Below are positions 36,906 through 50,590 of a stretch of 64,000 nucleotides of DNA, piece after piece. Both the position numbers and the translations under genes were made by a program. Position 1 is the first letter of the stretch; each line of letters begins with the position of its first letter. Origin of the DNA: Moniliella sp. 'wahieum' (lineage: Eukaryota; Basidiomycota; Moniliellomycetes; Moniliellales; Moniliellaceae); the NCBI GenBank assembly GCA_003971905.1, contig RSEE01000025.1, forward strand, positions 496,001 to 560,000, in the 5' to 3' direction. The notes under the pieces were generated by a model. The model was not told the origin of the DNA, did not search any database, and worked only from the letters and a program-made list of their open reading frames with translations.

Positions 36906-36956
36906 TGACGCGTGATGCGTGATGTATGATGTATGATGCATGATGAATGATGATCA
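36906..36956. repeat. Seven-step TGA heptad ladder
   Basis: TGA recurs every 7 bp, followed in turn by CGCG, TGCG, TGTA, TGTA, TGCA, TGAA and TGAT. The spacing is exact while the tetramer core drifts, so only some cores are self-complementary. It looks like a decayed version of the arrays described elsewhere. Confidence 0.8.
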
Positions 36957-39570
36957 GAGTGTGGCTTGTACAAGACTGCGTACGGCCGTTCGCGGGCACG
37001 GGGGGTACAGCAGGAGAGTTGCTATCGGTGGATACTACTCGATTATGGCGATGATCGATGATCGATTATCCGTCCGTATTACGAAGCGATCGCTCAAAAT
37101 GGGAATAGCCGACGTTGCTTGCTTAGTCGCTGTATCGCATGTCATGCATCACCTCAAGAGCCAGTTGGTGGGCTGGAACGTGGCGAGATCTGAGATCCGA
37201 GAGGTCGATGAGGCCTTGTCACATGTCATGGGAAGGGTGAATACGATGGAGGGTTTGGAGGACCAAGGATCGGGTGCGGTCTCTTCTCAATATCTCAATG
37301 GTATTCCATACAGGAGGACCCCAACCGGAGGGCGAAGCTCCTGGGGTAGCGTTGTGGTACACATGTGCGCATAATGTAAGTGGTGTGGCATGTGTGGCCC
37401 AGCGTGGATTCTCTTCTCAGCTTCTCTTCAGCGTTCATGAACGATAACGCCGAAGCTTGAAGACACAACGCCTCTTATGTTTACACACTCTCCACACGCA
37501 CCGATAAAGAGAGGTTTGGAGCAAGTGGTGGGTGCAACTTTCTATGTATCATGAAGTGCATGTGAGGAGAGGCAATCGCGGAAATAAAGGACACCATCAA
37601 GAAGAAGCGTTACGCGCGTTGCGAGGTATGAAAAAGTGCTTCCACATTTTGATGCTGTGGGCCGCATGGGGCAGTGCTTTCGCAGCGTTTCTATTATCGT
37701 CGGTATAGTAAATCAAAGAGCGCTGCACATAGCCCCGCTTCCCATCGTTTGCATCGAGCAAAGAGACATCCAATCTGACGAGCGCAACGACCGCACCCAG
37801 AGGCAGGCCATTTCTTGTAGCCTATCCTCAGCCATGCACCACACACTCTTCTGTGTACATATACATGCTGAACGTAAACAATCTGTGGGCAGTGTAGTGA
37901 AGCCAGTAGCGAGGAAAACAAAAGTGGACGAAATACAACTCTGATCAGTATTCTGCAGTGCATCCAGCATATTCAGCAGTCAATATTCAGAGGCTCAGCG
38001 CGCTACGGTACTGCGGGTGAGCTCAGTACCACAGTACAAGTACTCAAGCTTCATGAAGTTTCAAGTACATCTGTACTCAGTGACTCATACCACACTTCTT
38101 ATACTCGCGCCAGCCTCAATGTCTTAGATCCTAACGTCGCACGTCACACATCACGCGTCACGCGTCACGCGCGTCACCCTGCAACGATATTCATATTCAG
38201 ATCCGTACGTTCAGTTCAGCACCAACGCGTTCCAGCGCCCAAGCGCCCAAGCTCTCAGATATCACATCTCAAGCTCAGGCTTCAAGCGCTCAGCTCAACC
38301 GCTCAACGTACTGAATGTACTGACAACCCTGCCATCACCAACATGCCCTGCGTCACATCCTGGTGGCTGACACTGGTCCTGTGCTGGGGTTGTAGCGAAT
38401 GCGGGGTATGCGTAAGACGCAGCAGGAGAAAAGTGGTGGCACTCTGAGTGGCGGTTTCAATATCTCAGACTCAGCCACCCGGATACGGTGGCCGGGGCGG
38501 AAGTGGCGGACGGAGAGTCGGTGACGCTGGTGGGATCTGCTCGAGTAGTCTCTGGACGAGACTCAGTGGGCAGTCGCTGCACACCAGTCACATGTCACAT
38601 GCACAAGCTAGCTACTGCCTTGAGGGACACCACTTCCAGACCTCAGATCCTCAGACCTCAGGCTGCAGGCTGCGCAGGCCGCAGACCTTGGGGGAAGGAT
38701 GCACAGCTTGTCGGTCGGTGCTCGGCGCTCGGCGCTCGGCGCTTAGAAGCAGCCAAGTTTCATCAGCTGGACGGGTGGCGCCCCGGAGGGCTCGATCTCC
38801 CCGCCACTGAGTACTGACTCCAGTTTGACCAACGCCGCCCCATCACGCATCACACAAACGCGCCATGTGTCCCCCCCGACCCCGGCCCCATCCATCTCAT
38901 CGGCCATCCGGCGCCCTGGGTTACATTTCGCTCTCCTCGCCCTCTTCCGAAAGACCTTTCGGAGCGACGCCCGACAAGCGGCTACCGGCTACCCGGCTCA
39001 CCGTGATTGGTAGCTGGTGGCTGTAGTCACAATGACGAGTGGCGAGTGGCTAGGCACGCCTGGGCACGCCCCAGCTGCCCAGCCCTGCTGGCTCGGCGGA
39101 GAGTAGGAGACGATCGATGATCGATGATCCTCTGAACGTTAACGTTAAACGTGTTAAACGCGGCGTTGAAGGCTGATCACCGATTGCGAGATCACCTCGA
39201 TCACTGCAGTGCGCAAGCCCACCGGCCACGGGGCACCCTAGCTGGCGCCCTACGCACCCTGCCCAAGCGCTGATGCGCCTGTAGTCAGTAGTGGCAGCAT
39301 ACTGAGTTCACTCCACTCCCTGTCTTTGCGATGCACACGCGGTGGCAAGCCCCTTGCCCAACTGCCGCCAAGGGCTGGGTGTGCGATGGATGCCCCCCCC
39401 GTCCCGCGTATAAGCCCGCCTGCCCCGCCTGCGCTTCGTCTTCCCGCCGCACACACCCGAATGCTCTTCCCCTCTCCTTCCAGCTCCCACGCGCCCCCCC
39501 ACCCCCCATGGTCAGGATGCGCTGACGAGCCCCCTTCCCGCCGCCTCCCCAAGCACCGCAGCAATACCTC
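36957..39570. other. Long gene-poor interval, right part
   Basis: No gene recognised. Arrays: TCA-CGCG repeated at 38143-38176, TGA-TCGA at 39113-39130 and ACGT cores at 39132-39159. GTAC and AGCGCT motifs are dense between 38000 and 38330. C-rich sequence just before 39570 probably includes the FAM72-like promoter. Confidence 0.45.
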
Positions 39571-40590
39571 ATGTCGGCTACCCATATGCGCCGCTCCGGC
39601 CCAGCGTCAGAGCGGCTGTCGCCTGTCCCGCCTGCGCCCTCGTCCTCCGCAGGCGAGGAGCTTGGTCCTGTCGCCCCACCCGCCGTGCATCGCCGACACG
39701 TCTCGCGCGAGGAACAGGCCGCGCTGCGTCAGGCGGTCTACATTGTGCGCTGCACCCATTGCGACACCTTCTTCACCGATCGTGGCATGAAAGCCGTCTT
39801 GCTCCTCAAACCCCATGTCACTCTCTTCAGCACCGATGCCATGCCCTCCAACTGCACTGCTGTCTACGCCCGAAGCCCTCCTGGGAGACATGCCAACCAG
39901 CACAATCCGATTAAGGAACGGACGCAACTGCCTTACCCAAACCCTCGGCTGCCAAGGCTGCGGGAGTGTGGTGGGATACAATGTCGTCTCACCCTGCTCG
40001 CGCTGTAGCAGCAATGTCGCAAAGCACTCCAAGGGCCACAATGGGTACGCTCCCCTCACCCGCCCCCCCCCCCACATTTGCCATGCGGTCTCGTCAATGT
40101 GCTGATCCTTTGCCCTCGTAGCCATCGCATCGTCTTCCACTGTTCCGACATTTCTACCCATGAAAGGAAATACCTTCCCGGAGACCGGGGGGTGCGCTGC
40201 ATGGAAGTGCCTCCGATTCTATCGGATATGATGAAGGAGAAGGAAGGAATTGAAGATCGCATGCGTTATCTTCTGCGCTATGATGACTCGTCGGAAGAGA
40301 CGGAGTCGTTCAGAGGATGAATTCATTTCGGACGAGGAGGGGATACGCACATGGCTCAGCGCCTCCTGGAACGCGCTCAGTGGCAAAGAGTTCTATGCGC
40401 TGCAAGAGCGCAAAATAATCCAGCACGAGATCCGCTCATCTACGCATATCTCTTGGAACAGTATCAAGCTGGCGCTCGTATGCTCCTTTCGGGCGAGACG
40501 TGTTCTGGTCCGATCTGGTCGAGAGGGTGGCGAGCGGACCCAACCCTTGACCCAGAGCCTTACCTCCATCTTCCTCTGGCCGGGAGGTAA
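39571..40590 (+). CDS. FAM72-family zinc-binding protein
   Basis: The core reads VYIVRCTHCDTFFTDRGMKA then VLLLKPHVTLFSTD, matching the FAM72 signature (CxxC, SDRGMKAVLL, LFSTD). It continues in another frame with IRNCLTQTLGCQGCGSVVGY, NVVSPCSRCSSNVAKHSKGH, an intron at 40045-40121, and HRIVFHCSDISTHERKYLP. CxxC pairs (CTHC, CQGC, CSRC) and a His indicate one or two structural zinc sites of the Yippee/Mis18-like fold. Human FAM72A is known for interacting with uracil-DNA glycosylase UNG2; the fungal role is unknown. A first stop occurs at 40318-40320, but reading past it by a one-base shift gives about 90 more plausible residues to 40590, so the C-terminus is uncertain. Start ATG 39571 is the first Met before the core. 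Confidence 0.85.
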
Positions 40591-42654
40591 TATGCCGACA
40601 TTTCCCGCATAACTATCCCAGTATCGGTCTTGATATAACAACGGCAATCACTTTACCCGGGCATATCGCCGCGCTGCACGGCCCTTCGCACCCACACCCT
40701 TCATCCGTCTTATCGCGGTCGATTCTCGAACATTCCATGTCTTGTTTACTCGGCAGCATGCCATTGCGCCACCTCTCCCCCCCGTCGCTCAAGCCCGGCG
40801 CTACAGCATCTCTATCTCGTACCTTTCTCGTGTTATCGCCTCCACAACAAGCGTTTCATAATCTGTTCTTTGTTTTCTTATATAGCACACATCTCTCTGC
40901 ACTCGTCGAAATGTTGGGTCAGCCGCAGGCTGTGAGTCGTGTGAGTACATTATATGGACGGCAAGATTGCACGGAGATGCTAAAGAGAGATCTCTCCCTT
41001 TTTGTCTTAATGTATGCTGGTTTCTCGGTTGAACGAGAGTAGACGAGGGGGGCTATACCGAGACCCGCCGTACACTCCTGCGTAAGGTTGGGGTAATTAA
41101 TAACTTCGCTATTAACAATTCACGATCCATGGATTATGTCATGGGCGCGCGATCTGGTGGCCAGCCACCAGGAACCACTGTCACTGGCAGCCCAGAGTGT
41201 GGCCCAAACGCAAGCACTAAGTATGCCTCTTAGCCTCCCTCCCCCACCACCAGCCAATTCCTCGCCATGCTCCGCGCCAAGGCAACCGACGAGAATCTCA
41301 CGTCGAAGAATTGAGTCCTGAACTTGCAAAACTGCGATGGGTGAGCAGTCAGCGCGATGGTGTGCACGCTAAATGATCTGTGCCTTCACTTGTATCCAAG
41401 CCATCACCTGCTTCCCTTTGCTCCATCTGACCTGCCTGACGGGACGCGCTAGGGGCGAACGTTCCGCCTCCATTATACCCCTCTCTCAGCCGTGCGTTTT
41501 TGCACCCAACAAGGACTCATGGCCCCTGATCAGGCCGGCGTACATTTCGTGGTGCGCCAACGGCTCTTGCGTTCGATTCCGACTGGATTTAGGACATGAC
41601 CCCTTCCCCAGGACGCGGTAGGTAATGGCGTAGGAGCGTATGAGTAGCTCAAAGCTGAGAATGTGCGCACATTGTCTGCCTTGCAAGCTGCGATGTTTAC
41701 CCTCAGCTCCCTGGACGACTACGAGTTGAAGGGAAGAGCGAGTCACCCTCCACGACGGGAGCCCTCGCCGAGTATGCTCGATCTTTCCTCGAGGACTCCC
41801 ACACAGTAAAACACCCGGTGCTATCAGCGACTCTACGCCGGGGAGGGGGGGGGGGGGGGGAGCGAAAGGGAGATGCGATGGAGCATACTCTTGTCGCATC
41901 AGAGCATCGAGCCCAGCTCGAACTGTTTCCTCTGCTCCCCATATGCTGTATGGCCACTGCCTGGTTCAATACATTACTTGGCCCAAGTGTGGGTGCCGTG
42001 CCGAGGACAGATGGCTGAAATAGGCGTTGGCAGCCCCAGCCAGCACGCAGAGGAGCAGAGCAGTGGTGCTCAGTCCTCTGATTGTGGCTACACGGACCTC
42101 TGCGACCAGCGGCAGTGGGGTACAAGTGCCATAAGCGCATAAGCGCGTGCGTCAACACGCGCTACACCCGCTTGGATAGTGTTGGTGGCCACGGGGTCGG
42201 GGCCAGCGCCGGCATAGACGCGTGTGGGACCGTGCTGGTGGGCGAGGCGAGAGGCCAGAGTGCAGCTCTACCACACGCAAACACTAACTTGCACCTGTCC
42301 CACCGGCCCCACGACGCTCTTTCAAACAGCGCCGGGGGCGGTATAAAACAGAGGCGGAGGCCGCTCTCTTTGCTCGGACCCTGGCCCAGGCTGCGCCCCT
42401 GCAGCATTGCTGCCGCTTCTGCCCGCCCACCGTCTTTCACACATCCTGCTCTTCTCTGCCCACCCGTCTTGTGCGGGTCCCCGCACCTTTCACCCGATGT
42501 GCCTCCTCTATATAATCCCGTCGTCCGTCGCGCCCATCCCCGCCGGCCCTCCTACGCCTCCACCCGCCCTCAGCACTAACCCCCATTCCCCTCGCATCCT
42601 GCTCAGCTCCTCTCTCCCGAACGCCTGCCTCTGCTGTTGCAGCCCTTCCGCACC
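40591..42654. other. Intergenic region, no gene seen
   Basis: No recognisable family. There is a run of about a dozen G at 41841-41860 and a TATATAAT motif near 42510 in a C/T-rich leader that likely belongs to the next gene. Confidence 0.45.
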
Positions 42655-43652
42655 ATGTCGACCGAAACCAGCAATGCACCTGTTGCCTCCCCTCCCCCTC
42701 CTCTCCCCACCCCGACTTCCGCCGCCTTGCCTCCCATGCCAGCACTGACCAAGCTCAGTTCCCAAAGCGCGGCGATGCCCAAGATCCTCCAGATCCCCTC
42801 TTGGCCGCCCTTCTTTCCACAACTCAGGACTACGTGGGTGGACACAAACATCTGGCCAAGGCCCAGCGCCGCGTGCTGCTGGTCAGCGAGTGGCTGACTG
42901 CCACGATCATCATCCGCCTCAGCTTTCTGGTTGGCATCATCCTGCTTGCCGATTCCTTCACGGCCAAGATCCTGGACAAGGCCGAGCAAGTGGCACCAAC
43001 GGTGTTTACGCTCACCCAAGGCGACTTGCATAACGCGGCCCTAACCCGCTACGCCAGTGTGCGCACATTTGCTCTCCAGACCGGCACCAAGGCCCAGGAC
43101 CACTTTGATCAACTCAAGGCGGAGCATGTGACATTGCAGCGCACTTATGACTCGCTCATCAGCCTCAACACTCAGCTCATCAGTGCGGGCATTAAAGCCA
43201 AAAACGCCAAGAGCAACGTGACGGGAGCGGTGAACACCGAGGTGGACAAGGCGATTCTCAAGGTGCACGACGAGTTGGAGCGGCTGCATCATTATCTTCA
43301 GTCGCTCCCTGCCGACGCACGGGCTCGGCTGCAACCCGTGCAACAGACCTTTTTGACCAAGTACGAAGAGGTGCGGCACTTGGTCGAAGACAAGAATGCC
43401 ACATTGGCTGCGCGCACGTCAACCTTGACGGCGTACGTGACCAACACAACTCTTCCCGCGCTCAACACGGTGCTCCATTCTTTCCCGTTTACTAAGAAGG
43501 CCTCCAGTAAGGCCACGACGGTGGAGGAAGTTCCCGAGACAACCCCACGCCGGCGGAGACGGAGCCAAGTGCCACCCATGCATAGAGAGGCCGACTCCTC
43601 CAATACGACTATTATTTTGAGCGTTTACCATCTTCAACGATTTACGATCTGA
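42655..43652 (+). CDS. Perilipin-like or other amphipathic helical protein (uncertain)
   Basis: ATG 42655 follows a possible 5' untranslated intron acceptor (TTGCAG). The protein starts with a Pro/Ala-rich leader, then after a one-base shift near 42800 reads PLLAALLSTTQDYVGGHKHL, a hydrophobic helix (TATIIIRLSFLVGIILLADS), TAKILDKAEQVAP, and about 170 residues of long amphipathic helices (FDQLKAEHVTLQRTYDSL, KVHDELERLHHYLQSLPADA). The tail is basic (RRRRRSQ) and ends at 43652, about 330 residues in all. The layout, with ADSFTAKILDKAE resembling the perilipin motif that precedes the repeat region, suggests a lipid-droplet coat protein, but identity is weak and a generic membrane-anchored coiled-coil protein is possible. 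Confidence 0.5.
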
Positions 43653-44097
43653 GAGATGCACTTCTCGTCATTGATCATCCTCATCTCATCCACATGCTTT
43701 CCTGCTTTTTCATCGCGCATGCCCAACTCACTTCTTACCCTGTTCAGTTACCCCTCATGCCATTCTTCATGTCTCCATTTTACGCTTCAGATGTACATTC
43801 TTCATGATGCATGCATGACGTGCATGGCGCGCATGACCCACCGCCTGCAATTGATTACCTTCGGCCAAGTTCACTATATCCACTTGCACTTAGGGGCAGG
43901 GATGAAGCTGATAAAGCGAGGCTACGTTCCTCTCCCATCTCAGCCTGTTGAACACAACCGTGTTGAGCCGGTCTCTGCGTAGTCAATCGCGTAACGAGCG
44001 CGCCAAGCTAAGGAACTGCCGAGATTCCAAACAGTAGGGTGAACGAATGGGCATAATGATACAATGTCTACAAAAGGTAGCCAGAACCTAGGCCAGC
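43653..44097. other. 3' flanks of the 42.7-kb gene and histone H2B, no gene seen
   Basis: AT-richer spacer. It contains ATGCATGCATGACGTGCATG-like palindromes near 43805-43835. No protein motif recognised. Confidence 0.5.
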
Positions 44098-44584
<487 letters not shown>

Positions 44585-44985
44585 GATGAAAAAGGTAGGA
44601 CGGGTGATTGAAACAAGAAGGCGAGGACGAACGTGGGTGGGAAAAGACGTAAGAGCGGATGGAGACGCGACGCGGACGCGCCTTATATACTGATCTGGCC
44701 TTGGCTCCACACATCATAGAGATGACCGCCAGGAATTCTAGTGCGCACCAAAACCACGTCGGAGCTAGGGTTGGATGGATTCCTATGTGGCTTTGGCTGG
44801 CATTAATTGCTACTGAGACATTTTGGTGCGCACCAAAAACGCGTCGCCTACTCTAGGGCTCTTTTTTGAGTTAGGTGCTGCAAGCAACGTATATATACGT
44901 CCGCCGATGGTGGGTGCTCCTCGCCCACCCCAACCTCTCCTCCCTCCACCCTTCGCGTCTCTTTCTCAACTTCAACTCTCTCAAC
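44585..44985. promoter_or_regulatory. Divergent H2B-H2A promoter with 18-bp perfect palindrome
   Basis: The 400-bp interval has a TATA box for each gene: TATATAAG on the minus strand at 44690-44681, and TATATATA on the plus strand at about 44890-44898. Between them lies a perfect palindrome at 44821-44838, TTTTGGTGCGCACCAAAA. Its right half, GTGCGCACCAAAA, recurs at 44741-44753. A palindrome between two divergent histone genes suits binding by a dimeric cell-cycle regulator; no binding protein can be named from sequence. Confidence 0.7.
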
Positions 44986-45480
44986 ATGTCTGGTGGCAAG
45001 TCTGGTGGCAAGTCTGGTGGCAAGTCGGGTGGCAAGGCCGGTGGCGCAGCGGGTTCTAAGGCTACCTCGCGTTCGGCCAAGGCCGGTCTGCAGTTCCCCG
45101 TCGGTCGTATTCACCGTCTCCTGCGCAAGGGCAACTACGCCCACGTGTCGGTGCCGGTGCTCCCGTTTACCTCGCCGCCGTGCTCGAGTACCTCACTGCT
45201 GAAATTCTCGAGTTGGCCGGCAACGCTGCTCGCGACAACAAGAAGAGCCGTGTACGTATCTTTTCCTTATTTGGGGTTAATTCGTGGTCACCGTTACTGA
45301 CCCACTCGCGACTTTCAGATCGTGCCCCGCCACCTTCAGCTTGCCATTCGCAACGACGAGGAGTTGAACAAGCTCCTCGGTGGCGTTACCATTTCCCAGG
45401 GTGGTGTGTTGCCTCACATCAACCCCGAACTTTTGCCAGCCAAGTCGGGCAAGAGCAAGAAGGCCTCGCAAGAGGTTTGA
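44986..45480 (+). CDS. HTA1: Histone H2A
   Basis: Exons 44986-45251 and 45319-45480 (GTACGT..TTTCAG). The N-terminus carries four SGGK repeats ([17 protein letters not shown]), longer than usual, then [60 protein letters not shown] and a C-terminal KASQEV. The spliced length is one base short of a multiple of three. The missing base falls in the near-invariant Gln-Arg-Val after GNYA (about 45143), so it is most likely a sequencing deletion. The last residues do not form the SQ[E/D][L/Y] ending typical of H2A.X; SQEV is a close variant of the yeast-type SQEL, so this is probably the combined H2A/H2A.X form used by many fungi. Confidence 0.96.
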
Positions 45481-46123
45481 GCGAGCTCGATCTTCCAGCG
45501 CTCAACACCTTTTGTCTATGTACACTACGATGTAATTGTTACATTTTGCCATCCACTTCCATATTGCCCGATAGCTCTTCATGTTCAGTAATCAGGTGTC
45601 TCGCGACATTGATTCGATTCGAGGCTTGGAGCCGATCAATTCGGCGTACCTGCCAGGCGTTACGCGTTGCGTATGTGGAATGCATGACGCTGCTTTGCGG
45701 AAAACGTTAGAACGATCGTTGTGCGCGCTCGTTCATCGCGGTGATGAGTCTCGCTCACGCCTTTTCCACACGACTCGTAAGCGGCATTTCCTACCTGGTC
45801 GATCCCATGGTTCCACAGCCATGAGATTTTCGGCTTTAGGACAAAGGTGGATGTGTCCGAAAGAATGCTTAAACGTGCAATGGCCGAAGGAGACAGTATA
45901 CAACAGTTGCCAAATCTTATATGGAGAGTTCATCTCATTGAGGCGAGATAGTTCAGTCTCATCATGTGTCTGCTGGCGGCACTCACTAGCTACTCTGCAG
46001 GAAATGCCATACATCAGAGGATGAGATCGAGTCGATTCGAGCTAAAGGGTACGGATGTGTTGATGAGCATTGTTACGACACAATAGTTATACAAGGGGAT
46101 CAAAAGGCACAAGGGCATCCACC
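45481..46123. other. Convergent 3' flank of H2A and H3, no gene seen
   Basis: No protein motif recognised; a 93-147-codon open frame on each strand has no family features. Confidence 0.5.
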
Positions 46124-46595
<472 letters not shown>

Positions 46596-46620
46596 CGCAT
46601 ATTGGCGAGATACACACCAT

Positions 46621-47618
<998 letters not shown>

Positions 47619-48779
47619 ACCCTTCGTGGCGTCTGTACTCTTGTCTGTACCAGCAGCTTCATACTGCAACTATACTATCTTCGTATTGCCCGCTTTGCCG
47701 TGCGTTGCATAGTGGCAAATATCGCGAGTGCACGCTTTGTGTGCAACTCCGTCTCGGACTTTTATCATGCAGGTTACCGGTTATAGCTAGGCCCTAGGAT
47801 CCTACCTTAACTCTGCGGAGATGGATCTGGAAAATAGGCGAGCTCTGCAGCCCTGTATATCCACTAGGATAGAGACTTCCCATCAATAGCGAAGGACAGA
47901 GCAGCAGACTAAGGCTTCCGTCGTCATGCAATAGGCGTGCGACAGCAAGCAAGGGTCATTAGGCTGTGACAGGCTGTGGTTCCCTACTGCCCTGATGAGC
48001 GCTGAGCTCAGCACCTCGCGATCAAGCAGGTGCATGCCGGAGGATGGAAAAAATTGTGGGATCCTGGTACTGGGTACTACTTGGAACTCATGCAAATCAG
48101 TAGACGGCCAAGTGCAGGCAGCTAGCTGCACAGCAGTTGTAGTAGGTTGCAGCAGGGGGTCTGGATGGCATCCAGGAGAACGGGAAATATAGGACGGGTA
48201 CAGGCGGGTGTGGTGGCATGGTGACAGCAGGCTAGGCGACGTAGGGCTGGCCCGGGGGGGGAGACTATCGGGAGGAGAGGGACCCAATGCGACACACATG
48301 TTGGGATACTCGCTGGTATGTTCTGTTGCCTCTCCTCTCGCACCCAGTACCCAGTATACCCCGTTCCCAGATGCCGTATGGGCGCTACGTCGTCGGCTTG
48401 GCCAGACTCGGGTGCGGGAGCCGCGACGGCAGGGAAGAGCCGACGGCTGGGGGCTGGGCCCATGTGGACATTGGGCCATCAACCGGATACCAAAGACGGC
48501 GTCCGAGGTGGTGATAGGGATGCATTCCATCTCATCGATCGATCATCGAGCAAACGGGCGGCGGAGCAAACGGATTCGGGCGTAGCGGACCGAGGATGGA
48601 CCCGCCGCACGGCGCCAGTCCCCCCTCCTCCCCTTGCGAACCATGGCCATTGCGGTGGGGTAAAACTGAAATGTTCTCCGTCGCGGCAGCCACCACGCCA
48701 GTCTTAACACTGGTTCCTCAGCAACACACCACTCCCGCCCCAGCTGGCCGCTGCCATGACGCACGTTCGGTCGTTTGGG
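47619..48779. other. Intergenic region, no gene seen
   Basis: No recognisable protein. Open frames over 100 codons at 47883-48530 (minus) and 48208-48707 (plus) have no conserved motifs. GGTTACCGGTTA occurs at about 47771. Confidence 0.45.
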
Positions 48780-48911
48780 TATATATAGGACCGCCACTCC
48801 TCCTCTGCGGGGGTTCCTCAGAGTTCTTCAGCATTCCTCTTTGCATTCCCCTCCACTCCACCAAAAGACCTTCTGCCCTCACTGTCCAGAACCACCAGCA
48901 CCAGTACTACC
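48780..48911 (+). promoter_or_regulatory. TATA box and pyrimidine-rich leader of malate synthase
   Basis: TATATATA at 48780-48787 lies about 125 bp upstream of ATG 48912, followed by a C/T-rich leader. Confidence 0.65.
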
Positions 48912-50590
48912 ATGTCCCTCGACGGCATTCGCATTCTTGGTACGTTTTCCCCGCTCCCCCCTGTTCCTTATGCCCATGGGAAGTGTGGGATTGACCCTCG
49001 CTCTTCTTCTATCGCACAGGCCCTGTTGAGGGTCTGCACAAGGAGATCTCACTACAGAGGCCCTTTCGTTCCTTGCCATCCTCCATCGCACCTTTGAGCC
49101 GACACGCCAAAAGCTGCTCAAGGCGCGAGAGGTGCGGCAGTTGCAACTCGATGCCGGCGTGCCTCTCGACTTTTTGCCCGAGACCAAGCACATTCGTGAG
49201 GACCCGACCTGGCGCGCTGCGCCTCCTTCTCCGGTCTCCGTGACCGGCGCGTGGAGATTACCGGTCCTGTCGACCGCAAAATGGTGATCAACGCACTTAA
49301 TTCGGGTGCCTATACCTACATGGCCGACTTTGAAGACTCCAACTCCCCCACCTGGGCCAACAATCTCGATGGCCAGGTCAACATGCGCGACGCCATCTTC
49401 CGCAAGATTGATTTCACTGCTTCGAATGGCAAGGCGTACAAGCTTAAGCCGGCGGGGGAGACGGCGACCTTGATCGTTCGTCCACGTGGATGGCATCTCA
49501 ACGAGGGCCATGTAGTGATCGATGGCCAGCCAGTGTCCGGGGCATCTTTGACTTCGCCCTCTACTTCTTCCACAATGCCAAGGAGCTTGTTCGCACCGGA
49601 TTTGGTCCTTACTTTTATCTTCCCAAGATGGAGCATCACCTTGAGGCACGCCTCTGGAACGACATTTTCAATGTCGCGCAGGATTACCTTGCCATCCCTC
49701 GTGGCACCATTCGTGGCACTGTGCTGATTGAGACCATCACGGCTGCGTTCCAAATGGACGAGATCATCTACGAGTTGCGTGAGCACAGTTCTGGTCTCAA
49801 CTGTGGCCGGTGGGACTACATTTTTTCGTTTATTAAACGTCAACGCTTCCTGCCCGACAAGATTTTGCCCGACCGGGCCGACGTGACCATGACGGTTCCG
49901 TTCATGCAGGCGTATGTCAACCTGCTGATTCAGACGTGTCACAAGCGCGGCGTAGCTGCCATTGGCGGTATGGCCGCACAGATCCCCATCAAGGACAAAC
50001 CCCAGGCCAACGAGGTGGCAATGAACAAGGTTCGGGCTGACAAGTTGCGCGAAGTGACCGCTGGTCACGACGGCACCTGGGTCGCCCACCCAGCACTGGT
50101 ACAGATTGCTCTCGAGGTCTTTAATGAGCACATGCTTGGTCCCAACCAATACTATGTCCGTCGGGAAGAGGTCACGGTGACTGCCCAGGACCTGCTGAAC
50201 CCGTCTGTCCCGGGCCAAATCACCGAGGGCGGCGCTCGGGCCAACGTCTCGGCACTGCTGGGTTACTGCGCCAACTGGATCAAGGGAAATGGGTGTGTGC
50301 CCATCAACTATATGATGGAGGATGCGGCTACCGCTGAAATTTCCCGTGTGGGTCTGTGGTCCTGGGTGCACCACGGTGTCTCGACGGCCGAGGGCCAAAA
50401 GATCACCCCCGAGTACGTTGATCAGTTGCTTGCCGAGGAAGAAAGCAAATTAAAGAGCCTGGATGGCAAGGCCGTCGCTCTTGCACGCAAGTATCTCTCG
50501 GACCAGGTGCGGCAGGACAAGCCGTCCGAGTTTCTCACCTCCGACCTGTACTCCTACCTTGACAAGGACTTGGCCCCACCTCATCTTTGA
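48912..50590 (+). CDS. MLS1: Malate synthase (glyoxylate cycle)
   Basis: Condenses glyoxylate with acetyl-CoA to malate, allowing growth on acetate and fatty acids. Exon 1 codes only [10 protein letters not shown]; an intron at 48940-49019 follows. Then [139 protein letters not shown], and [14 protein letters not shown], which contains the catalytic Asp. About 530 residues, family-typical. One-base shifts near 49045 and 49540. The C-terminus reads DKDLAPPHL, not a canonical peroxisomal SKL-type signal, so the localisation, or the last codons, deserves caution. Convergent with methionine synthase. Confidence 0.96.
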
